Counted from the first letter of the stretch, positions 1 through 8,858 are shown. The stretch is DNA of 64,000 nt from CAZODA01 sp964578485 (GCA_964578485.1 CAZODA010000012.1:1-64000), one strand, 5' to 3'. A program made the numbers and translations. The notes: a model not told the origin generated them from the letters alone.

Positions 1-479
1 ATAGGGGTATGAATATTTACAAAACCTTTTGAGGTGAAAAATTTGTGTATAGCAAAGATCATGGCATGTCTAACTCTTGCAATAGCACTAAAAGTATTAG
101 TACGAAATCTTAAGTGGGCCTTTTCTCTCAAAAACTCCAAGGTATGTCTTTTAGGTTGCAAGGGGTATTCATTAGCATCACAATCGCCAAGGATTTCAAT
201 TTTTTTTGCCAGCAATTCAACATTTTGGCCGCTTCCCTGCGATAATTGCAATACTCCTTCAACTGCAAGTGAGGAGCCTGTAGTAACACGACGCAGGAAT
301 TCTTCTCCAAATTTTTCAACATCGGCTACAATTTGAAGGTTATGAATAACAGAACCATCATTTAAAGCAATAAAATTTACTTGTTTACTACCTCTACGCG
401 TCCTCACCCATCCTTTTATAAGAAAAGTCTTTCCGGCCTGATCGCTCTTGAGGATATCAACAATTTTCGTACGTGACAT
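1..479 (-). CDS. asnS: Asparaginyl-tRNA synthetase, N-terminal part (cut by window edge)
   Basis: Reading the minus strand from an ATG at 479 gives about 159 residues with no stop before the window edge, so the catalytic part lies outside. The start (MSRTKIVDILKSD) is followed by an OB-fold anticodon-binding domain (FLIKGWVRTRRGSK, then VNFIALNDGS), as expected for class IIb AsnRS/AspRS. The stretch YPLQPKRHTLEFLRE then leads into the start of the catalytic domain (LRFRTNTFSAIARVRHAM). The KRHTLEFLRE form fits AsnRS rather than AspRS. The enzyme charges tRNA-Asn in the cytoplasm. It lies 24 bases downstream of the biotin carrier gene on the same strand and is probably co-transcribed with it. 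Confidence 0.9.
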   Translation of the reverse strand, partial: MSRTKIVDILKSDQAGKTFLIKGWVRTRRGSKQVNFIALNDGSVIHNLQIVADVEKFGEEFLRRVTTGSSLAVEGVLQLSQGSGQNVELLAKKIEILGDCDANEYPLQPKRHTLEFLREKAHLRFRTNTFSAIARVRHAMIFAIHKFFTSKGFVNIHTP

Positions 480-503
480 TTTATATCTAATATTTATCTT
501 TTT

Positions 504-824
504 TTACTCTATTAAAACCATTAAGTGTTCTTTCGGAACTTTTTCTCCTTTTTTTACATATACCTTTTTTATTTTACCATCAAAAGGCATCAAGACTTCA
601 TTCATCATTTTCATAGCCTCCAGAATCAGGAGAGTTTGTCCTTCTTTCAGTATATCACCTTTTTTCACTTTAAGTTCAACTATGGTTCCCGGTATATAAG
701 ATTTAACCTCCTTAGGATTGGGGGCCTCATATGGTTTTCTCATGCCATATTTTACGGTAAGGAGGGTTTTATATTTTCTCGCAGTGACAGCAAAGTCAAC
801 TAATTCCATTTTTTTTTCTTCCAT
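504..824 (-). CDS. Biotin carboxyl carrier protein of an acyl-CoA carboxylase/decarboxylase
   Basis: This 106-residue protein is a stand-alone biotinyl domain. The N-terminal third is a linker, and residues about 43-106 form the lipoyl/biotinyl fold. The biotinylation motif EAMKMMNE places the biotinyl lysine at residue 72. It starts 11 bases downstream of the carboxyltransferase gene and should shuttle carboxyl groups for that subunit. No biotin carboxylase (AccC) or membrane OadB/MmdB subunit is visible nearby, so whether the complex is a carboxylase or a sodium-pumping decarboxylase cannot be decided here. An alternative start is the Met at residue 6. Confidence 0.88.
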   Translation of the reverse strand: MEEKKMELVDFAVTARKYKTLLTVKYGMRKPYEAPNPKEVKSYIPGTIVELKVKKGDILKEGQTLLILEAMKMMNEVLMPFDGKIKKVYVKKGEKVPKEHLMVLIE

Positions 825-835
825 GTTTTTGAATT

Positions 836-2389
836 TTAAAATGGTGGTAGTCCATGTTTTTTATGTGGTCTCTGATCGCTTTTATTAGCGGAAACCTCGA
901 TGGCATGCAATAAAAGTTCTCTTGTTTCTGATGGTTCAATAACCGAATCAATATATCCCTTAGCCGCAGCTACATATGGATTTGCAAAACGCTCTATATA
1001 CTCTTGGACTTTTGCCTGTCGCACTTCTTCCGGGTTTTCTGCTTCTTGAATTTCTTTTTTAAATATTATATTGGCAGCTCCTTCCGGTCCCATAACCGCA
1101 ATTTCGGCTGTAGGCCATGCAAACATAAAGTCGGCTCCAAGGTGTCGCGAGTTCATTGCAATATATCCACCTCCATATGCTTTTCTTAAAATAACTGTAA
1201 TTTTTGGAACTGTTGCTTCAGAATATGCATATAATACTTTTGCACCATGTCGGATAACACCTGCATGTTCTTGATCAACTCCCGGCAGATAACCGGGCAT
1301 ATCTTCAAGGGTAATTATAGGGATATTAAATGCATTACAATACCTGATGAAGCGAGCTGCTTTATCTGAGCTATCACAATCGAGTACTCCGGCGAGTACT
1401 AAGGGTTGATTGGCAACAAAGCCTGTCGTATGGCCATTCATACGTCCAAATCCTATCACAATATTAGGTGCGAAAAACTCATGCACTTCCAAAAAATCAG
1501 AGTCATCTACAATTGCATTTATAACATCTCTTACATCATAAGGAAGCTTTGGATCGGCAGGAATAATATCCTCAATTTTTCCTTCAAATTTAGGTTCTCT
1601 TGGAGGGAAAGTTTTTGCTTTTTGTGAATTATTCCATGGTATAAAGGAAATAAGTTTTTTTATCTGTTCAAAACACTCCAGTTCACTTTCAGCAAAGAAG
1701 TGTGCATTGCCGGTAATTTCGGCATGAACTTTTGCTCCTCCAAGTTCTTCCATTGAAATCTCCTCACCCAATACAGTTTTTATCACATTAGGGCCTGTAA
1801 TAAACATTTTTGAAATTTGATCAACAACAAAAACAAAATCTGTGAGAGCGGGTGAATAAACAGCACCTCCGGCACAGGGTCCCAGTATTACCGATATTTG
1901 TGGTATTACTCCTGATGCAATGGTATTACGATAGAATATTTCACCATATCCGGCGAGCGAATTAACGCCTTCCTGTATTCTTGCTCCTCCTGAATCGTTG
2001 ATACCAATTAATGGCACTCTCATTTTTAATGCATGATCCATAATTTTTGTAATTTTACGGGCATGCATTAATCCAAGTGATCCTCCGGCCACTGTAAAGT
2101 CTTGTGCAAAAATGCAAACCGGAGCTCCATAAATAGTGCCGGTTCCAATAATTACTCCATCACCATGTAATTCCTTTTTATCCATACCGAAGTCTCTTGC
2201 TTCGTGTTCAACAAAAAGGTCATACTCGGTAAATGATTCATTATCAAGAAGTGCTAAAATTCGGGAACGTGCAGTCATTTTCCCCATTGCCATTTGTTTT
2301 TCTATGGCTTTTTCACCACCTCCCATTTGAACTCTTTCTCTTCTTTTTCGAAGATCCAAGATGTGTTTTTTCAATGACATACTATACAA
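836..2389 (-). CDS. Acyl-CoA carboxyltransferase subunit (propionyl-CoA carboxylase beta / methylmalonyl-CoA decarboxylase alpha)
   Basis: At 517 residues this is the usual length for the PccB/MmdA family. The N-terminal crotonase-like half has GINDSGGARIQEGV and GPCAGGAVYSP, which form the acyl-CoA and oxyanion site. The C-terminal half has EDMPGYLPG, KAYGGGYIAMNSRHLGAD and AVMGPEGAANIIF, the carboxybiotin side. The protein transfers carboxyl between biotin and propionyl- or methylmalonyl-CoA, which fits propionate metabolism. It is first in a minus-strand unit with the biotin carrier and asnS. Sequence alone does not separate PccB from MmdA. The lack of adjacent accC slightly favours MmdA, but accC may be encoded elsewhere. 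Confidence 0.92.
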   Translation of the reverse strand: MYSMSLKKHILDLRKRRERVQMGGGEKAIEKQMAMGKMTARSRILALLDNESFTEYDLFVEHEARDFGMDKKELHGDGVIIGTGTIYGAPVCIFAQDFTVAGGSLGLMHARKITKIMDHALKMRVPLIGINDSGGARIQEGVNSLAGYGEIFYRNTIASGVIPQISVILGPCAGGAVYSPALTDFVFVVDQISKMFITGPNVIKTVLGEEISMEELGGAKVHAEITGNAHFFAESELECFEQIKKLISFIPWNNSQKAKTFPPREPKFEGKIEDIIPADPKLPYDVRDVINAIVDDSDFLEVHEFFAPNIVIGFGRMNGHTTGFVANQPLVLAGVLDCDSSDKAARFIRYCNAFNIPIITLEDMPGYLPGVDQEHAGVIRHGAKVLYAYSEATVPKITVILRKAYGGGYIAMNSRHLGADFMFAWPTAEIAVMGPEGAANIIFKKEIQEAENPEEVRQAKVQEYIERFANPYVAAAKGYIDSVIEPSETRELLLHAIEVSANKSDQRPHKKHGLPPF

Positions 2390-2693
2390 GTTTTAATTAA
2401 CACGCTGTCTTACAATCAAATATGCATAAACAACGGACTTTTTAAAGTTACATAATTACAAATTATAAGCTCAATTATCTGCATTTTTTGTATTTATTTT
2501 TTTCTTATCAAAGAACAACTTGATGCTCAACACTATTTGTTAAAGTCGTTCACATATATTAAAAGCTTATATTTTTTCTAATTTTCAAATACAAATTTTG
2601 CAGAATTTTCAAGATCTACCCTTTCTATATTCACTTTTAATTAAATAATAATTAAAGTTCAAAATTAAAAATATAATTTCACTTAATAAAGGT
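2390..2693. other. AT-rich intergenic region, no gene seen
   Basis: About 300 bases separate the carboxyltransferase start from the end of the LptG-like gene, both on the minus strand. It is very AT-rich and all frames are interrupted. The promoter for the carboxyltransferase unit is expected in the half next to 2389, but I see no convincing TAnnTTTG element. No clear hairpin terminator follows the permease gene. Confidence 0.5.
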
Positions 2694-3803
2694 TTATTTG
2701 GGTGCTTTATAATATAAGAATACTGAGATAGCGGCAAAGACAAAGTTAGGTATCCAAACGGCCAGCCATGGGCTCATATTTCCATTTACAGCAAAAGTTG
2801 TTGACACGGTCATAAAAAGTATGTATCCGAAACTCAGGGCTATGCCAATTCCAATATGCAGTCCCATTCCTCCTCTAACCTTTCGTGATGCCAATGACAA
2901 TCCCATAATAGATAAAATAAATGCAGAAAACGGAGATGCTCGTCGTCTATGTTTTTCAATAAGGAATTCTTCAACATTTCCCACTCCTCTTATTTGTTGT
3001 TCTTTAATATATGCATCTAATTCCGGCGAGGTCATTGTTTCAAAAAACTTTCTTTCTTCCTTAAAATCAGATGGTTTCATATTAAGAACAGTGTCCATTC
3101 TTTCACCTTCGGTAATAATTTGCTGATTTTGTGAGAGGTATTCACGTTTCACGAAATTCCGCAGCGACCATCCTGTTGTTGCCGTATCATAAACAGCCGA
3201 TTGTGCAGAAATTTTCACTTTAAGTTTTTTACCATCAAATATTTCAAGGCTAAAGTCATCTCCCACCTCACGTAACGATGAATAGCGTCGGACATATACA
3301 AAAACTTCAGGTTCAATTTGCATATGTATATTTGTCATTCCTGTTTCTCGTCTCTTTTTTATATAGGTATTTTCAAAATCCAAACGCACTTTATTTGCCG
3401 GTGGGATTACATAGGCCCCAAGAACAAAAGAAAATGAACCTATAATAAAAGCTCCTACCAGGTAGGGTATTAACAATCGCCTAAAGCTTACGCCACTTGA
3501 TAGGATAGCAATAATTTCGGTTTGATATGCCATTTTTGACGTAAAAAAAATTACGGCAATAAACACAAACAATGGAGTAAATAAATTGGCAAAATATGGA
3601 ATAAAATTGGCGTAATAATCAAAGATAACAGCCTGAAGGGGGGCAGAATTTTCAAGGAAATCATCAATTTTCTCTGCCATATCAAACACCACTGATATAC
3701 TAATAATCAAAAGGATAGCGAAAAAAAATGTTCCTAAAAATTTTTTAAGAATATATATATCAAGAATTTTAAAGCACAAAAACTTGTTGGTTCTATTTTT
3801 CAT
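2694..3803 (-). CDS. LptF/LptG-family inner-membrane permease (lipopolysaccharide export)
   Basis: The 369 residues match the YjgP/YjgQ family in length and layout. One transmembrane segment near residues 14-35 (ILKKFLGTFFFAILLIISIS) and two more before residue 125 are followed by a roughly 150-residue periplasmic beta-jellyroll region. Three C-terminal transmembrane segments complete the protein. The sequence PFSAFILSIMGLSLASRKVRGGMG before the last helices is typical. With LptB and the LptF/LptG partner it would extract lipopolysaccharide from the inner membrane. It follows tgt by 42 bases on the same strand. LptF and LptG cannot be told apart by eye. Confidence 0.85.
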   Translation of the reverse strand: MKNRTNKFLCFKILDIYILKKFLGTFFFAILLIISISVVFDMAEKIDDFLENSAPLQAVIFDYYANFIPYFANLFTPLFVFIAVIFFTSKMAYQTEIIAILSSGVSFRRLLIPYLVGAFIIGSFSFVLGAYVIPPANKVRLDFENTYIKKRRETGMTNIHMQIEPEVFVYVRRYSSLREVGDDFSLEIFDGKKLKVKISAQSAVYDTATTGWSLRNFVKREYLSQNQQIITEGERMDTVLNMKPSDFKEERKFFETMTSPELDAYIKEQQIRGVGNVEEFLIEKHRRRASPFSAFILSIMGLSLASRKVRGGMGLHIGIGIALSFGYILFMTVSTTFAVNGNMSPWLAVWIPNFVFAAISVFLYYKAPK

Positions 3804-3845
3804 CCTATTGAACTTCTATTAGTCATTATTAAAGGGACAAAAATA

Positions 3846-4976
3846 TTATAATCTTTGCATAAATTGCCTAATGGCTTTCTCTTTCCATGCAATAAAGGTG
3901 CCTTTCACTATATTTTTACGTGCTTCTTTCATCAGCCATTGATAAAAAGCAAGGTTATGTATTGAGGCTAATTGCGGTCCCAACATTTCTCCTGCAACAA
4001 ATAAGTGTCTCAAATAAGCCTTTGAATATAGAGTATCAAAGGTACAAATTCCCATGGGATCTATATTTGAAAAATCATCTTTCCATTTTTTATTTTTAAT
4101 ATTAATTATTCCTTGTGAAGTAAAGAGCATTCCATTTCTTCCATTCCTTGTAGGCATTACACAGTCGAACATATCAACTCCCAAACTTATGGCTTCGAGT
4201 AAGTTTGCTGGATTTCCGACTCCCATAAGATATCGCGGTTTATCGGTAGGAAGTATTTCATTTACTACTTCCACCATTTTATACATAAGATCTTCAGGTT
4301 CACCAACTGCAAGGCCTCCAATAGCATTTCCCACACATTGCTCTTCAGCAACAAACTGTGCCGATTGTTTACGTAAATCCGAAAAAGCTCCTCCTTGAAC
4401 AATAGGGAAAAAAGCCTGTGAATAGCCATACATGGGTTCGCTTAAACGAAATTGCTCAAGGCCTCTCAACAACCAACGATGTGTTAATTCCATTGATTTT
4501 TTCGCATATTGGTAATCAGAATCTCCCGGAGGACATTCATCAAAAGCCATTATTATATCGGCTCCAATAGCACGTTGGATATCAACTATTTTTTCGGGAG
4601 AAAAAAAATGATATGACCCATCTATATGAGATTGGAATTGAGCACCCTCCTCGCTCAGTTTTCGTTTATGACTGAGCGAAAACACCTGAAAGCCTCCACT
4701 ATCGGTCAAAATTGGTTTTTCCCATGCAATGAAGCGATGTAAGCCGCCTGCTTGTTGCAGGATTTCTATTCCCGGTCTAAGATATAAATGATAAGTATTT
4801 CCTAAAATTATCGTAGCATTTACTTGTTCTTTCAGATCCTTTACATGTATTCCCTTCACAGAACCTACAGTGCCAACAGGCATAAAAACCGGAGTTTCAA
4901 TTGCTCCGTGTTCAGTAATAATTTCTCCTGCCCTGGCTTTAGAGCCGCTATCATTTTTCAACAGTTTAAAATCCAT
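3846..4976 (-). CDS. tgt: Queuine tRNA-ribosyltransferase (tRNA-guanine transglycosylase)
   Basis: The 376-residue protein has the Tgt landmarks: NTYHLYLRPG, the catalytic TDSGGFQVFSL, VQGGAF, GGLAVGEPEDLM and DMFDCVMPTRNGRNG, which holds the nucleophilic Asp. It exchanges guanine for preQ1 at position 34 of GUN-anticodon tRNAs. In the family the C-terminus binds zinc through CxCxxC plus a His. Aligning on AYLRHL, the segment here reads GICTFD, so only the middle Cys is left, while the His in ASIHNL is kept. As I recall, Bacteroidota Tgt proteins commonly lack these cysteines, so the enzyme is probably functional. It is upstream of the LptG-type gene. Confidence 0.95.
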   Translation of the reverse strand: MDFKLLKNDSGSKARAGEIITEHGAIETPVFMPVGTVGSVKGIHVKDLKEQVNATIILGNTYHLYLRPGIEILQQAGGLHRFIAWEKPILTDSGGFQVFSLSHKRKLSEEGAQFQSHIDGSYHFFSPEKIVDIQRAIGADIIMAFDECPPGDSDYQYAKKSMELTHRWLLRGLEQFRLSEPMYGYSQAFFPIVQGGAFSDLRKQSAQFVAEEQCVGNAIGGLAVGEPEDLMYKMVEVVNEILPTDKPRYLMGVGNPANLLEAISLGVDMFDCVMPTRNGRNGMLFTSQGIINIKNKKWKDDFSNIDPMGICTFDTLYSKAYLRHLFVAGEMLGPQLASIHNLAFYQWLMKEARKNIVKGTFIAWKEKAIRQFMQRL

Positions 4977-5170
4977 TGATTTCTTTCAAATGAGTATTAC
5001 AAAATTCCATCATTTTTTAATGATAATTATTTACAATATCTGATAAATAGTATCATATCTGATTAAGACCGAAACTATTCTTTTTCCGGCAAAGATACAA
5101 TTTGCCATCGAAATATTATTTATTTGCATGAAAAGGAAAAAAATTGCACTTTTGGCACAAAATATTGAAG

Positions 5171-6316
5171 ATGTTTACTGAATTTATATCCCTGTCACCG
5201 GTTCAATTGGCCATATTCTCTATATTCTTTATAAGTTGGCTAATTCAAATACGTTTTCTATTGGTTCGTGTTCGTCCTTTGGCATTTTTCAAACCCTGTT
5301 ATGATGAAGTATCCAATTCAAAACGTCCTGTTTCAGTAATTATCTGTGCTAAAAATGAAGCGGAAAATCTTCAAAAATTTTTACCTCTTATTTTAACTCA
5401 AAACTATCCTAATTACGAAGTAGTAGTAGTTAATGATTGTTCAGAGGATGATTCGGAATTAATCCTTGCCGGGTTAAAAGAAAAATATTCTCATCTATAT
5501 TACACCAATATTCCCATTGACCGAAAGTTTCGTCACGGAAAGAAGCTTGCTTTAACTATTGGTATAAAAGCAGCGCGTAATGAATATTTAGTACTTACTG
5601 ATGCTGATTGTTATCCTAGATCTGAACATTGGTTATCTGAAATGATGAAAGGGTTTAATAATAGTGAGCGCGATATTGTTCTTGGTGTTGGTTGTTACAA
5701 AAAAGAAAGAGGTTTTACAAATCTCTTGACCCGTTATGATACATTTTTCACTGCCATTCAATATTTGGGTTTTGCTTTAAGCGGGAACCCATATATGGGA
5801 GTTGGTCGCAATCTTGCTTATAAGAAAAAATTATTTGTTAAAAATAATGGATTCAGAAACCACAGTCATATTCTCTCGGGCGATGACGATCTTTTTGTTC
5901 ATGAAGTTGCCAACAAAAACAATGTATCAATTGTAATAAGGCCTAATGCTCAAACACTTTCAATCGCACCCGAAAGTTTAAAACAATGGAAAAATCAAAA
6001 ATCCAGGCATCTTTCAACAGCTCCGTATTACAAATTCAACATAAAAACTGAGTTAATAAGTGAATCATTATCCCGACAATTATTAATATACCTCGGTATA
6101 ATATTAATTATTATTAATACTTTTGTTATTTTTACAGCAGTTACGATAATAATAAAGTATTTAATTCAGTTTTTTTTCTGGAAGCGTATTTCAAAAAAGC
6201 TGTCACAGAAAAGATTTGAATTAAAGATGTTTATTTTTGATATTATACATCCATGGTTTTTACTATGGGCATATTCAGCTTACTTTTTTAGTAGAAATAG
6301 AAATAAATGGAAATAA
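5171..6316 (+). CDS. Membrane-anchored family 2 glycosyltransferase
   Basis: A GT2 enzyme of about 381 residues. An N-terminal transmembrane helix precedes the GT-A domain (VSVIICAKNEAENL, then VVVVNDCSEDDSE). The DxD-type metal site is LTDADCYP, the acceptor region is SGDDDLFVHEV, and a QxxR-like element (QKSRHL) stands where processive enzymes have QxxRW. Two further hydrophobic segments lie near the C-terminus. The ATG at 5171 is chosen over an in-frame TTG at 5144 because it starts just before the membrane helix. The substrate is unknown. A surface or cell-wall polysaccharide is likely. Its last 10 bases overlap the sigma factor gene. Confidence 0.82.
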   Translation: MFTEFISLSPVQLAIFSIFFISWLIQIRFLLVRVRPLAFFKPCYDEVSNSKRPVSVIICAKNEAENLQKFLPLILTQNYPNYEVVVVNDCSEDDSELILAGLKEKYSHLYYTNIPIDRKFRHGKKLALTIGIKAARNEYLVLTDADCYPRSEHWLSEMMKGFNNSERDIVLGVGCYKKERGFTNLLTRYDTFFTAIQYLGFALSGNPYMGVGRNLAYKKKLFVKNNGFRNHSHILSGDDDLFVHEVANKNNVSIVIRPNAQTLSIAPESLKQWKNQKSRHLSTAPYYKFNIKTELISESLSRQLLIYLGIILIIINTFVIFTAVTIIIKYLIQFFFWKRISKKLSQKRFELKMFIFDIIHPWFLLWAYSAYFFSRNRNKWK

Positions 6317-6912
6317 ATCCCAATCTTTCAGATAAGGCAAAATATGATCTAAAGCTTGTAATAAGAGCTAAGGATGGTGATCAAAAGGCGTATGCAGAAT
6401 TGATGGCTCGCTACAAGGATGCCATATATTTTATGCTTTTAAAAATGATCAACAATAAAACTGATGCAGAAGATTTGACAATAGAGGCCTTTGGAAAAGC
6501 TTTCAAGAATCTTGCTCAATATTCTCCCAAATATGCATTTAGTACTTGGCTTTTTAAAATTGCATCAAATAATTGTATTGATTATCTTAGGAAGAAGCGT
6601 TCGAACATGGTATCTATAGATAGTCAATATTACAGCGACAAAGAAACAGAATCCAGGATACACCTTAAAGATGACACTCCTGATCCTGAGGAGCATCTAA
6701 TACGGGCTCAAAAGGCTGTTTTAATGCGTACTGTTGTCAAAAAGCTAAAGCCCAGATATCGCACATTAATAGAACTTCGTTATTTCAAAGAGTATTCTTA
6801 TGATGAAATTTCCAAGGAGCTTGATTTACCTCTTGGAACAGTAAAAGCTCAACTTTTTAGGGCTCGTGAGCTCTTGTTCAACACTTTAAAAAACTCTGAA
6901 GTAAAAAAATAA
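6307..6912 (+). CDS. ECF-type RNA polymerase sigma factor
   Basis: The 201 residues carry sigma-70 region 2 (about residues 25-95, with YKDAIYFMLLKMINN, DAEDLTIEAFGKAF and FSTWLFKIASNNCIDYLRK). Region 4 is at about residues 140-195 (LKPRYRTLIELRYFKEYS, then the helix-turn-helix DEISKELDLPLGTVKAQLF). Region 3 is absent, as in ECF sigma factors. The linker between regions 2 and 4 is long and acidic (about 40 residues, with DDTPDPEEH). The start codon overlaps the end of the glycosyltransferase gene, which suggests translational coupling. No anti-sigma factor is next to it. It may be one of the general-purpose sigma factors of Bacteroidota that act without an adjacent regulator. Confidence 0.9.
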   Translation: MEINPNLSDKAKYDLKLVIRAKDGDQKAYAELMARYKDAIYFMLLKMINNKTDAEDLTIEAFGKAFKNLAQYSPKYAFSTWLFKIASNNCIDYLRKKRSNMVSIDSQYYSDKETESRIHLKDDTPDPEEHLIRAQKAVLMRTVVKKLKPRYRTLIELRYFKEYSYDEISKELDLPLGTVKAQLFRARELLFNTLKNSEVKK

Positions 6913-6932
6913 TCTGCATAAGCCGGTTTAAT

Positions 6933-7556
6933 ATGAATCAGCTTTTAGTAAAATATTTTCCAAAGCTAAGCGATCAGCAGACAAAAAAGATCTTATCTCT
7001 TGAAGGAATTTATAGGGAATGGAACAATAAAATCAATCTTATTTCAAGAAAGGATATAGACAATTTTTTTATTCATCATGTTTTACATTCTCTTTCTATT
7101 GCAAAACTCCTTCAATTCAAGTCTAAATCTCATGTTATTGATGTAGGAACGGGTGGAGGTTTTCCCGGTATTCCTTTATCCATAATATTTCCGGAAACTT
7201 CTTTTACCCTAATAGACTCAATTGGTAAAAAAATTAAAGCAGTAGAAGAAATAATAAAACAATTGGAACTTAGCAATACTGTAGCAGTCAGGGTACGTTC
7301 AGAATCTTTTAAGGCAAAGTTTGATTTTGTTCTTGGTCGTGGCGTTTCCTCTTTACCGGAATTTCATAAAAGAACCCGTCATTTAGTTTCCGCCCATCAA
7401 AAAAACGCTATTTCCAATGGTATTTTATATCTTAAGGGAGGTGATATTTCGGGTGAGCTAAAGTCTTTTGGTCGTATGGTATCAGTTATAGACCTAAGCA
7501 ATTACTTTCAAGAGTCATTTTTTGAAACAAAGAAAATAGTTCATATTTCGGTTTAA
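6933..7556 (+). CDS. rsmG: 16S rRNA (guanine-527 N7)-methyltransferase
   Basis: A 207-residue Rossmann-fold methyltransferase of the GidB/RsmG family. The SAM-binding motif VIDVGTGGGFPGIPL is at residues about 68-82. LIDSIGKKIKAVEEI follows as the acidic loop of the second strand, and DFVLGRGVSSLPEF is the catalytic region. It methylates G527 in the 530 loop of 16S rRNA. It lies 20 bases downstream of the sigma factor and probably belongs to the same transcript. The length is normal for the family. Confidence 0.95.
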   Translation: MNQLLVKYFPKLSDQQTKKILSLEGIYREWNNKINLISRKDIDNFFIHHVLHSLSIAKLLQFKSKSHVIDVGTGGGFPGIPLSIIFPETSFTLIDSIGKKIKAVEEIIKQLELSNTVAVRVRSESFKAKFDFVLGRGVSSLPEFHKRTRHLVSAHQKNAISNGILYLKGGDISGELKSFGRMVSVIDLSNYFQESFFETKKIVHISV

Positions 7557-7648
7557 TTTTATGTTGGTTTTATAATATTTCATTTATCTATTTTTCAAAA
7601 TCTATCCTAACATAATTCTTATCTCATCATAAAAATAAAAGGAAAACT

Positions 7649-7679
7649 TTTGCTTTGAACAAAAAATAATCTATTTTTG
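7649..7679 (+). promoter_or_regulatory. Bacteroidota-type promoter for rpmH
   Basis: A -33 element TTTG at 7649-7652 is followed by exactly 19 bases and then TATTTTTG at 7672-7679. This matches the Bacteroidota consensus TTTG-N19-TAnnTTTG. The ribosomal protein gene starts 46 bases downstream, which leaves a short leader. Seen directly; activity is inferred. Confidence 0.75.
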
Positions 7680-7725
7680 CACTCCTGATTCTGAAGATTA
7701 CATCTATATAAAATTAAAAATTACG

Positions 7726-7884
7726 ATGAAACGGACATTTCAACCATCAAACCGAAAAAGAAGAAACAAACATGGTTTCCGCAGCCGAATGGCTACTCCG
7801 AGTGGTCGGCGTATTATTGCCGCCAGGCGTGCAAAGGGACGTAAAAGTCTTTCGGTATCTGACAAGATGAGACAAAGATCATAA
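7726..7884 (+). CDS. rpmH: 50S ribosomal protein L34
   Basis: A 52-residue, very basic protein starting MKRTFQPSNRKRRNKHGFR and ending RAKGRKSLSVSDKMRQRS. It contains the conserved MATPSGRRIIAARR block. It is a structural protein of the large ribosomal subunit. A good promoter precedes it and a hairpin terminator follows, so it appears to be transcribed alone. Unlike in many bacteria, rnpA and dnaA are not next to it. Confidence 0.96.
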   Translation: MKRTFQPSNRKRRNKHGFRSRMATPSGRRIIAARRAKGRKSLSVSDKMRQRS

Positions 7885-7913
7885 TAAAACCTTCTTTATC
7901 CTAAAATTTGAAA

Positions 7914-7942
7914 GGCTGCCTTAAGAGGCGGTCTTTTTTTTT
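7914..7942 (+). terminator. Rho-independent terminator after rpmH
   Basis: An 8-pair stem (GGCTGCCT with AGGCGGTC, including two G-U wobbles) closes a TAAG loop and is followed by nine T residues. It lies 30 bases after the rpmH stop codon. Confidence 0.85.
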
Positions 7943-8006
7943 ATCTATGGATAAAAAGCTTAATAATTTATATTATTTTTGATCCTGATATTAAAAACAA
8001 ACTGAT

Positions 8007-8858
8007 ATGTCACGTTGGAGTCTATTGGTTAATAAATCTATTTGGAAGCATATTGGAATATTGATTGGTATTTTTCTTATTCTTCTAATTTCTGTATTTT
8101 TCTTTTTTCGAGTTTACACTTTACATGGTCAAAGTGCTCCTGTTCCTGATTTTACCGGTCTTACAGAATCACAGCTACAACATTTGATTAGCAGTCGTCA
8201 ATTACGTTATACCATTATTGATTCTGTTCATATAAACGATTTGCCTCCCGGTATTGTAATGGAGCAAGTGCCTACAGCCGGTGAGCATGTTAAAAAAAAT
8301 CGTCGAATTTTTTTTACTATCAACGCATGGACGGAGGAACAGATTGCGGTGCCCGGTTTAAGTGATTACAGTTTACGCAATGCCAGGGTAATACTTGAAT
8401 CTTTTGGATTGCAAACCGGGGAACTGGTTTACATACCCTCAGAATATACAAATCTGGTCTTGGGTCAGTTAAAAGATGGAAAGCCTATTGAGGCCGGCAC
8501 TCTTGTTCCTCGTGGCACCCGTATTGATCTATTGGTTGGCAGAGGTCTGAGTCAGGAAACTACTGCTATACCGAATTTAATAGGATTGACACTTGAGGAA
8601 GCCGAGAAGTTGGCTAACAGTGTTTACCTCAACATCGGGGCTGTAATATATGCCGACACAGTAGCTACAGCGGAGGATACGGCCCAAGCCTTTATTTGGC
8701 GTCAAAAACCTCTTTCACATCAGGATATGGTACTTCATTTAGGTGCTTCCATAGATATATGGTTATCTACCGATATAGATTTATTAGGAGTGAGGGATGA
8801 ACCTATAACAAATACAGAAGAAGATATTATCAAGTCTTTTGAAGATGAGTTTTTTTAA
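8007..8858 (+). CDS. PASTA-domain membrane protein
   Basis: The 283 residues have one N-terminal transmembrane helix (about residues 15-35, IGILIGIFLILLISVFFFF) and then three PASTA repeats. These begin near PVPDFTGLTESQLQHL, IAVPGLSDYSLRNARVIL and TAIPNLIGLTLEEAEKLA. PASTA domains often bind peptidoglycan fragments. Here they are not attached to a Ser/Thr kinase or penicillin-binding protein, so the protein is an anchored periplasmic repeat protein. It begins a unit with rluD and ddl, and ddl supports a link with cell-wall synthesis. The exact function is unknown. Confidence 0.88.
   Translation: MSRWSLLVNKSIWKHIGILIGIFLILLISVFFFFRVYTLHGQSAPVPDFTGLTESQLQHLISSRQLRYTIIDSVHINDLPPGIVMEQVPTAGEHVKKNRRIFFTINAWTEEQIAVPGLSDYSLRNARVILESFGLQTGELVYIPSEYTNLVLGQLKDGKPIEAGTLVPRGTRIDLLVGRGLSQETTAIPNLIGLTLEEAEKLANSVYLNIGAVIYADTVATAEDTAQAFIWRQKPLSHQDMVLHLGASIDIWLSTDIDLLGVRDEPITNTEEDIIKSFEDEFF

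Noticed and set aside
5144..5170. TTG start for the membrane glycosyltransferase
   Set aside because: The extra nine residues add nothing to the membrane anchor, and an ATG follows at 5171.
5151..5171. Sigma-54 promoter before the glycosyltransferase (TGGCAC followed by TTG)
   Set aside because: The spacing between the two elements is off by one and the site abuts the start codon.
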